Positions 60,154 through 64,000 of a stretch of 64,000 nt of DNA are shown one piece after another. Source of the stretch: JAJPHY01 sp040754475. Its GTDB lineage: Bacteria; Actinomycetota; UBA4738; HRBIN12. A program made the translations under genes and the position numbers. The notes beneath the pieces are model-generated. The model ran no database searches. It saw only the letters and a list, made by a program, of their open reading frames with translations, and was not told the origin of the DNA. The stretch is taken from NCBI GenBank assembly GCA_040754475.1, contig JBFMCN010000036.1, forward strand, positions 1 to 64,000. The letters run 5' to 3'. Positions within the stretch are counted from its first letter, which is position 1; each line of letters begins with the position of its first letter.

Positions 60154-60975
60154 ATGAAGAGGCAAGCCCACCGCTCCGAGCAACGGCACGGGGATCCGTC
60201 GGATCCGGAGCTTCCGGCCGTCCACCAGCAGCTCATCGTGTTCGCGCGTGAGCTCGGCCAGCTCTACCGCCTTGAGCGTTCGCGGAGCGCAGAGCTCGAG
60301 CGGGTCCTCGACAGCGTCCAGGACATGTACCTGGCGACCATGAGGAGCCTCGCCCAGGTCATCGAGGCGAAGGATCGGACGACGCGGGGGCATCTCGACC
60401 GAACCCAGGCTCTGGGCGTCGCCCTGGCAAGACGGATCGACCCCGCCCTCGCGGAGGGACCGGAGCTAGGCTACGGCTTCTTCCTCCACGACATCGGGAA
60501 GGTGTGTATCCCCGAACACATCCTCTGCAAGGTGGGACCTTTGACCGGCGAGGAATGGGAGGTCGTCCGCACGCACCCTGTCGTGGGCGCCAGGATCGTC
60601 GCCCCGATCCGGTTCCTAGGCGACGCGGCCCTTGTGATCCGCCACCACCATGAGTGGTTCGACGGCGAAGGCTATCCCGACGGACTGAGAGGCACCGCCA
60701 TACCGCTCGCGGCGCGGGTGTTCGCGGTCGCCGACTCCTACGACGCGATGACGAACGACCGTCCCTACCGCAACGCGCTGACCCGCGATCGCGCTGTCGA
60801 GGAGCTGCGGCAGGGCGCGGGCACCCAGTTCGACCCGGACGTCGTCGATGTGTTCGTCGACATGGTCGAGGAGGAGCCCTCGCCGATCTGGAACGGGGCG
60901 GGACCCTACCGCTTCGAGGAGGGCACCCCGGACCTTGCCGCGATCGGACAGCCGTCCGTTGCCGTCGGGCTCTGA
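60154..60975 (+). CDS. HD-GYP cyclic-di-GMP phosphodiesterase
   Basis: HD-GYP enzymes hydrolyse c-di-GMP. The 273-residue product has a helical N-terminal region (about 1-70) and an HD-GYP domain. The domain shows RGHLDRTQ, FFLHDIGKVCIPEHIL (the HD pair), HPVVGARI, HHHEWFDGEGYPDGLRG (the HHExxDGxGYP form of the GYP motif) and ADSYDAMTNDRPYR. There is no membrane segment or sensor domain. The start is uncertain: GTG 60133 or ATG 60154, neither with a ribosome binding site. It sits directly downstream of the rsiG-like gene. Confidence 0.88.
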   Translation: MKRQAHRSEQRHGDPSDPELPAVHQQLIVFARELGQLYRLERSRSAELERVLDSVQDMYLATMRSLAQVIEAKDRTTRGHLDRTQALGVALARRIDPALAEGPELGYGFFLHDIGKVCIPEHILCKVGPLTGEEWEVVRTHPVVGARIVAPIRFLGDAALVIRHHHEWFDGEGYPDGLRGTAIPLAARVFAVADSYDAMTNDRPYRNALTRDRAVEELRQGAGTQFDPDVVDVFVDMVEEEPSPIWNGAGPYRFEEGTPDLAAIGQPSVAVGL

Positions 60976-60998
60976 CACGACGCTGCGGATCTGATCAG

Positions 60999-61045
60999 GA
61001 TTCGGCGTTGCAGGTGCAATCGATTCGGCGTGGGTTGCGTACCAT
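60999..61045 (+). promoter_or_regulatory. mshA promoter with upstream direct repeat
   Basis: TACCAT at 61040-61045 predicts +1 at 61052, exactly the A of the mshA ATG, a clear leaderless arrangement. Upstream, GATTCGGCGT occurs twice (60999-61008 and 61022-61031), 23 bp apart or about two helical turns. That spacing would suit an activator or repressor dimer. Confidence 0.5.
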
Positions 61046-61051
61046 CGTCTT

Positions 61052-62326
61052 ATGGTCTGGAAGTCGAACGGCTCCTCCACGCAGACACGAATAGCCATCG
61101 TAAGCATGCACACATCCCCCCTCGAGCAGCCGGGGACGGGCGACTCGGGCGGCATGAACGTCTACATACGGGCGGCTGCCGAGCGCCTCGCCCGACAGGG
61201 AGTGAACATCGACGTCTTCACGCGGAGACGCGGCCGTGGCATCTCCGAGGTGGAGCAGCTCACGCCTGCCTCTCGGGTCATCAACGTGATGGCGGGACCC
61301 CGCGACCCCGTCCCGAAGCAAGATCTGCCGCGGCTCCTTCCGCAGTTCCTCGGCGGCCTGCTGCGCCACGTGAGGATGGATGGTCGAGGGTATGACCTGG
61401 TCCACAGTCACTACTGGCTCTCCGGGTGGGTTGGGCGCAGCGCGAAGGAGATCTGGGGGGTGCCGCTCGTCGCCTCGTTCCACACCCTCGGCAAGGTGAA
61501 GAACCACTCGCTGGCCGGCGGCGAGAGCCCGGAGCCGCCGGAGCGGCTCGCGAGTGAGGTGGCCGTGATCGAGAACGCCGACCGGATCGTGGCGGCTACT
61601 CCTGCGGAGGCGGCGCAGCTCGTGCGCTTGTACCGAGCCGACCCGGCCCGCATCCGGCTCATTCCGCCGGGTGTCGACCACGGGCTGTTCTTCCCGCGGC
61701 TCAAGGAACAGGCCAAAGCGCGAGTGCATCTCGCGGGAGTCCGGCTGCTGTTGTTCGCCGGAAGGCTGCAGGCGCACAAGGGTCCCGACATCGCGATCCG
61801 AGCGCTGGCGGAGGCCAGCGCTCGAGAGCCGGCGCAGATGCGCGACGTCGTTCTCGGGATCGTGGGCGGTCCGAGCGGCACGGGCAACGGGGCAGAGGTG
61901 GGACGGCTGATCGACCTCGCCCTGACCCTCGGCGTCGAGGATCGGGTCGTGTTCTTCCCCCCTCAGCCGCAGGCGCGTCTGGCCGATTTCTATGCGGCTG
62001 CCGAGTGCCTCCTTGTCCCGTCCCGGTCCGAGTCGTTCGGGCTGGCGGCGCTGGAAGCGCAAGCATGCGCGACCCCGGCCGTGGCGGCGGCCGTGGGCGG
62101 CCTGCGCCACGTCATCGCCGACGGCGTGACCGGGCTGCTCGTGGAGGGGCACGATCCGGCCGACTACGCCGAATGTGTCCTTCAGCTCCTGCGCGATCCG
62201 GAGGTGGCGCAGCGGATGGGGGAGTCCGCGAGCGCTCGCTCCCTCCGGTTCTCTTGGGATGCGACCGCGACCGAGATCCTGTCCGTCTACCGAGAGCTTC
62301 TGGACTCAAGGGTTGCCGCAGGATGA
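61052..62326 (+). CDS. mshA: MshA-type D-inositol-3-phosphate glycosyltransferase
   Basis: MshA transfers N-acetylglucosamine from UDP-GlcNAc to inositol 3-phosphate, the first step of mycothiol synthesis. The 424-residue GT4 enzyme has the typical N-terminus VSMHTSPLEQPGTGDSGGMN followed by VYIRAAAERL, then VHSHYWLSGWVGR, HTLGKVKNHSLA, IPPGVDHGLFFP and, in the donor domain, FGLAALEAQACATPAVAAAV. The HTSPLEQPG motif favours MshA over general GT4 enzymes. The ATG coincides with the predicted transcription start. Other msh genes are not in the window. Confidence 0.88.
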   Translation: MVWKSNGSSTQTRIAIVSMHTSPLEQPGTGDSGGMNVYIRAAAERLARQGVNIDVFTRRRGRGISEVEQLTPASRVINVMAGPRDPVPKQDLPRLLPQFLGGLLRHVRMDGRGYDLVHSHYWLSGWVGRSAKEIWGVPLVASFHTLGKVKNHSLAGGESPEPPERLASEVAVIENADRIVAATPAEAAQLVRLYRADPARIRLIPPGVDHGLFFPRLKEQAKARVHLAGVRLLLFAGRLQAHKGPDIAIRALAEASAREPAQMRDVVLGIVGGPSGTGNGAEVGRLIDLALTLGVEDRVVFFPPQPQARLADFYAAAECLLVPSRSESFGLAALEAQACATPAVAAAVGGLRHVIADGVTGLLVEGHDPADYAECVLQLLRDPEVAQRMGESASARSLRFSWDATATEILSVYRELLDSRVAAG

Positions 62327-62407
62327 TTCCGGGTGCCGAAGGGCCTCGTTCCGATGCTCTTCTTGTCACTCTTTCTGTCGAACGCCCTACCAGCATATAT
62401 TGGGCGT

Positions 62408-62734
62408 GACCAGGCAGTTCTCGGAGTTGACCGCCCTCAGCGTGGCCGGTAGATTTCCGGTCGCTCCGAGCAGCTGGAGCGGCTGAATCAGGGAACCGAA
62501 GTGGGGACCCCTGGGAAAGCCGTAAGGCGAACTGGGCGCACTTGGTCGTACGGTTGGGAAGGCCAACTAGCTGTGCGGGCGGGGAGGCTCGGGACGCCCC
62601 AAAGCCCAACGAAAGGGTCTACCGCCAGGAAACCAAGACAGCTGCGGAGTTGCTCGGGGCACCTGAGCCCGAGGGGCTGATGGTGGTCGGAAGCTTCGGC
62701 TTCTGGCGAGCCGGAGGTCCCTCGGGCTCTTTTT
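62408..62734 (+). ncRNA. Candidate structured non-coding RNA between mshA and proline dehydrogenase
   Basis: The 454-bp gap has no convincing gene but many pairing elements. A TATATT -10 box (62396-62401) predicts a start near 62408. Visible hairpins are CGCTCC/GGAGCG (62462/62476), CAGGG/CCCTG (62489/62509), GCC-GTAA-GGC with a GNRA loop (62519-62528), CGCAC/GTGCG (62537/62573) enclosing GTTGG/CCAAC (62553/62563), GGGCG/CGCCC (62577/62595), and GAAGC-TTCG-GCTTC (62690-62703). It ends in a terminator with TTTTT at 62730. The family is not recognised. It is not RNase P RNA, tmRNA or SRP RNA by their conserved motifs. Confidence 0.55.
62665..62734 (+). terminator. Intrinsic terminator with alternative pairing
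   Basis: GAGCCGGAG-GTCC-CTCGGGCTC (62708-62729, one G-G mismatch) is followed by TTTTT (62730-62734), the only clear U-run terminator in the window. The same 3' arm, CCCTCGGGCTC (62719-62729), is also perfectly complementary over 11 bp to GAGCCCGAGGG at 62665-62675, with the UUCG hairpin between. Two competing folds are therefore possible. Confidence 0.75.
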
Positions 62735-62745
62735 ACTGCCCTTCC

Positions 62746-62784
62746 TATACTCGCGGGGCCATGCCCGAAGGGAACACGCCTTGA
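62746..62784 (+). promoter_or_regulatory. Proline dehydrogenase promoter and 7-codon upstream ORF
   Basis: TATACT (62746-62751) predicts +1 near 62758, just after the terminator. The first ATG (62761) opens a seven-codon frame, MPEGNTP, that stops with TGA at 62782-62784. That stop overlaps the TTG (62781) which starts proline dehydrogenase, an arrangement suited to translational coupling or attenuation. Confidence 0.55.
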
Positions 62785-63707
62785 CGACTCCGGCCTTCCG
62801 CATGCTCGTTGGGTGGATGGTCTCGTTCCCGTGGGTCCGGTGGGTCGTCAGTCGGACGAGGCCGGGCCGTGCCGTTGCTTCGAGGTTCGTCGCGGGGGAG
62901 TCGCTCGACTCGGGGATCGTGGCCGTCCGGGCGCTCGAGGCGGAAGGGATCGCCGTCGCCCTCAGTCACCTCGGAGAGAACGTTGCCGCTCCGTGGCAGG
63001 CGGATGCTGCTGCCGCCGCGTACGTCCGTTCCATCGAGCGACTCAGCGCGGAGCCGGGGCTCGACTGCTCGATCTCCGTGAAGCTCACGCAGCTCGGGCT
63101 CGACGTGTCGAAGGAGCTCTGCGTCTCCGAGCTCGAGCGCGTGCTCGACGCGGGCGAGCGTCTCGGGATGCTCGTCACGATCGACATGGAGAGCTCCACT
63201 CACGTGGACAGAACGCTCGACGTGTTCCGCGAGCTTCGGGCTCGTCACGAGGGTCTGGGGATATGCCTTCAGTCCTGCCTGCGGAGGACGCCTGCGGACC
63301 TGGAGACTCTCCCAGGGGGCTCTGTCGTCAGGCTCGTCAAGGGTGCATACCTGGAACCGTCCGAGATCGCGCTACCGAGGCGGAGGGACGTCGACTTGGC
63401 GTTCGCTCGCTGTTTCGTCACCCTGCTCGCCCGCGGCCATACCGTGCACGTGGCCACTCACGATCAGCGGCTCCTCAATGGAGCCCGGCGGATCGTGGAG
63501 CGCGACGGGGTTCCTCGGTCGCGCGTGGAGTTCCAGATGCTTTACGGTGTGCGACGAGATCTGCAGACGCGGCTCGCACGCCAGGGATGCCCGGTCCGGG
63601 TCTACGTTCCGTACGGGAGCGATTGGTACCCGTACCTGGCTCGACGCCTGGCCGAGCGACCTGCAAACATGTGGTTCTTCCTGTCGAACCTTGTGAGGAC
63701 GCGATGA
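62781..63707 (+). CDS. Proline dehydrogenase
   Basis: ProDH oxidises proline to pyrroline-5-carboxylate with FAD at the membrane. The 308-residue monofunctional form has a beta/alpha barrel with ISVKLTQLGLDVSKELC, VTIDMESSTHVDRTLDVF, GICLQSCLRRTPADLE, VRLVKGAYLEPSEIALP and VHVATHDQRLL. The C-terminal helix VYVPYGSDWYPYLARRLAERP carries the two Arg that bind the proline carboxylate (YLARRLAERP). The TTG at 62781 overlaps a short upstream ORF; the ATG at 62802 is an alternative. It overlaps proC (ATGA). Confidence 0.93.
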   Translation: MTTPAFRMLVGWMVSFPWVRWVVSRTRPGRAVASRFVAGESLDSGIVAVRALEAEGIAVALSHLGENVAAPWQADAAAAAYVRSIERLSAEPGLDCSISVKLTQLGLDVSKELCVSELERVLDAGERLGMLVTIDMESSTHVDRTLDVFRELRARHEGLGICLQSCLRRTPADLETLPGGSVVRLVKGAYLEPSEIALPRRRDVDLAFARCFVTLLARGHTVHVATHDQRLLNGARRIVERDGVPRSRVEFQMLYGVRRDLQTRLARQGCPVRVYVPYGSDWYPYLARRLAERPANMWFFLSNLVRTR

Positions 63708-64000
63708 ATGATCGGAAGGTCGCCTTCCTGGGCGGCGGAAAGATGGGCGAGGCGCTTGTGTCGGGGTTGATCCGATCCGGCGGCCGTGGGGTCGACGAGA
63801 TCGTCGTGACGTGCCGGCGGCAGGAACGGGCGAAGGAGCTCGGCGACCGATACGGCATCACCGTTACGCAGTCGAACCCCGAGGCGGTGGCGTGGGCCGA
63901 GACGCTCGTGCTCATGGTGAAGCCGCAGGACATGGAAGCGCTCTTGGGCCAGATCGCCGGGCACGTTCGTCCGGATCAGCTGGTGGTCAGCTTCGCAGCC
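63704..64000 (+). CDS. proC: Pyrroline-5-carboxylate reductase (partial)
   Basis: ProC reduces pyrroline-5-carboxylate to proline with NAD(P)H. The first 99 residues are present before the window ends. They show the Rossmann loop VAFLGGGKMGEALVSGLI, VTCRRQERAKEL, ETLVLMVKPQDMEALL and LVVSFAA. The ATG overlaps the proline dehydrogenase stop, so opposing catabolic and biosynthetic enzymes of proline are translated from one mRNA. Confidence 0.93.
   Translation, partial: MNDRKVAFLGGGKMGEALVSGLIRSGGRGVDEIVVTCRRQERAKELGDRYGITVTQSNPEAVAWAETLVLMVKPQDMEALLGQIAGHVRPDQLVVSFAA

Noticed and set aside
62480..62645. Known riboswitch or ribozyme: cobalamin (GCCAGGAAACC at 62613), ydaO-like segments, and a group II intron domain V-like pairing AGCCGTA/TACGGTT at 62518/62549
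   Set aside because: Each match covers only one or two short motifs. The cobalamin core, the second ydaO half and the domain V bulge and tetraloop are missing, so none was annotated.
62542..62784. 80-codon open frame across the structured region before proline dehydrogenase
   Set aside because: It spans the intrinsic terminator and the proline dehydrogenase promoter, has no ribosome binding site and no family resemblance. RNA structure explains the sequence better.

Overview
The window is high-GC DNA, densely packed with genes on both strands, and most likely comes from a deep-branching actinobacterium. Several features support this: an actinobacterial-type chaperone operon with the MerR repressor HspR, a GlnR-like orphan regulator beside glnA, glutamine synthetase adenylyltransferase GlnE, a MshA-type (mycothiol) glycosyltransferase, an RsiG/AmfC-like c-di-GMP anti-sigma protein, frequent GTG starts, and many start codons 7-12 bases downstream of a TANNNT -10 box with no Shine-Dalgarno sequence (leaderless mRNAs). 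I saw no insertion sequence, prophage, CRISPR array or rRNA.

Layout. 1-3.3 kb (minus): a partial small membrane protein, a TasA/CalY-like secreted protein, a NarL-type response regulator with its histidine kinase, and panB. 3.4-6.7 kb (plus): rpsF-ssb-rpsR-rplI, then dnaB. 6.7-8.6 kb: tRNA-Gly, trpD, dcd. 8.6-13.2 kb (minus): a 960-residue HEAT-repeat protein and a second LuxR-type two-component pair. 13.6-21.3 kb: the heat-shock operon dnaK-hsp20-grpE-dnaJ-hspR-GNAT-clpB behind a promoter with a HAIR-like inverted repeat. 21.4-24.1 kb: a membrane/envelope cluster (PspC, LiaF-like, a small membrane protein, a DUF3137-like protein, LemA). 24.3-26.1 kb: an MBL-fold hydrolase, a DUF2090 aldolase-like protein and a dodecin. 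26.1-37.1 kb: a purine operon purA-D-E-B-C-S-Q-L and then purF-M. 37.3-40.1 kb: a single-domain response regulator, a small SH3-like protein, a cytoplasmic cobalamin-binding-type protein, tRNAs Phe, Asp, Glu and Lys, and a DUF192 protein. 40.2-49.1 kb: a SIMPL protein, nadE, a second glutamine synthetase, glnE, and rocD. 49.2-52.7 kb: an AlkA-like glycosylase and an ABC exporter. 52.7-55.3 kb: glnA, glnR and a MoaD/ThiS-like protein. 55.3-59.4 kb: a lipid-kinase-like protein, cysH divergent from sat, and an M23 peptidase. 59.4-61.0 kb: an RsiG-like protein and an HD-GYP phosphodiesterase. 61.0-64.0 kb: mshA, an apparently structured non-coding RNA, proline dehydrogenase and a partial proC.

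Themes. Nitrogen control is concentrated here: two glutamine synthetases (one with, one without the adenylylation-loop signature), GlnE, GlnR with a candidate GlnR box upstream of glnA, glutamine-dependent NadE, PurQL and PurF, and RocD, ProDH and ProC for ornithine and proline. The most unusual items are: (i) a roughly 330-nt structured, terminator-ended RNA between mshA and proline dehydrogenase, followed by a 7-codon upstream ORF whose stop overlaps the TTG start; (ii) a PurE homologue inside the pur operon that lacks the catalytic His; (iii) an RsiG-like protein with a single c-di-GMP motif, next to an HD-GYP phosphodiesterase; (iv) rpsF with an apparent CTG start, and an M23 peptidase whose signal peptide has no ATG/GTG/TTG start; and (v) a TasA-like gene preceded by a perfect C6-GATA-G6 palindrome and followed by its own two-component system.
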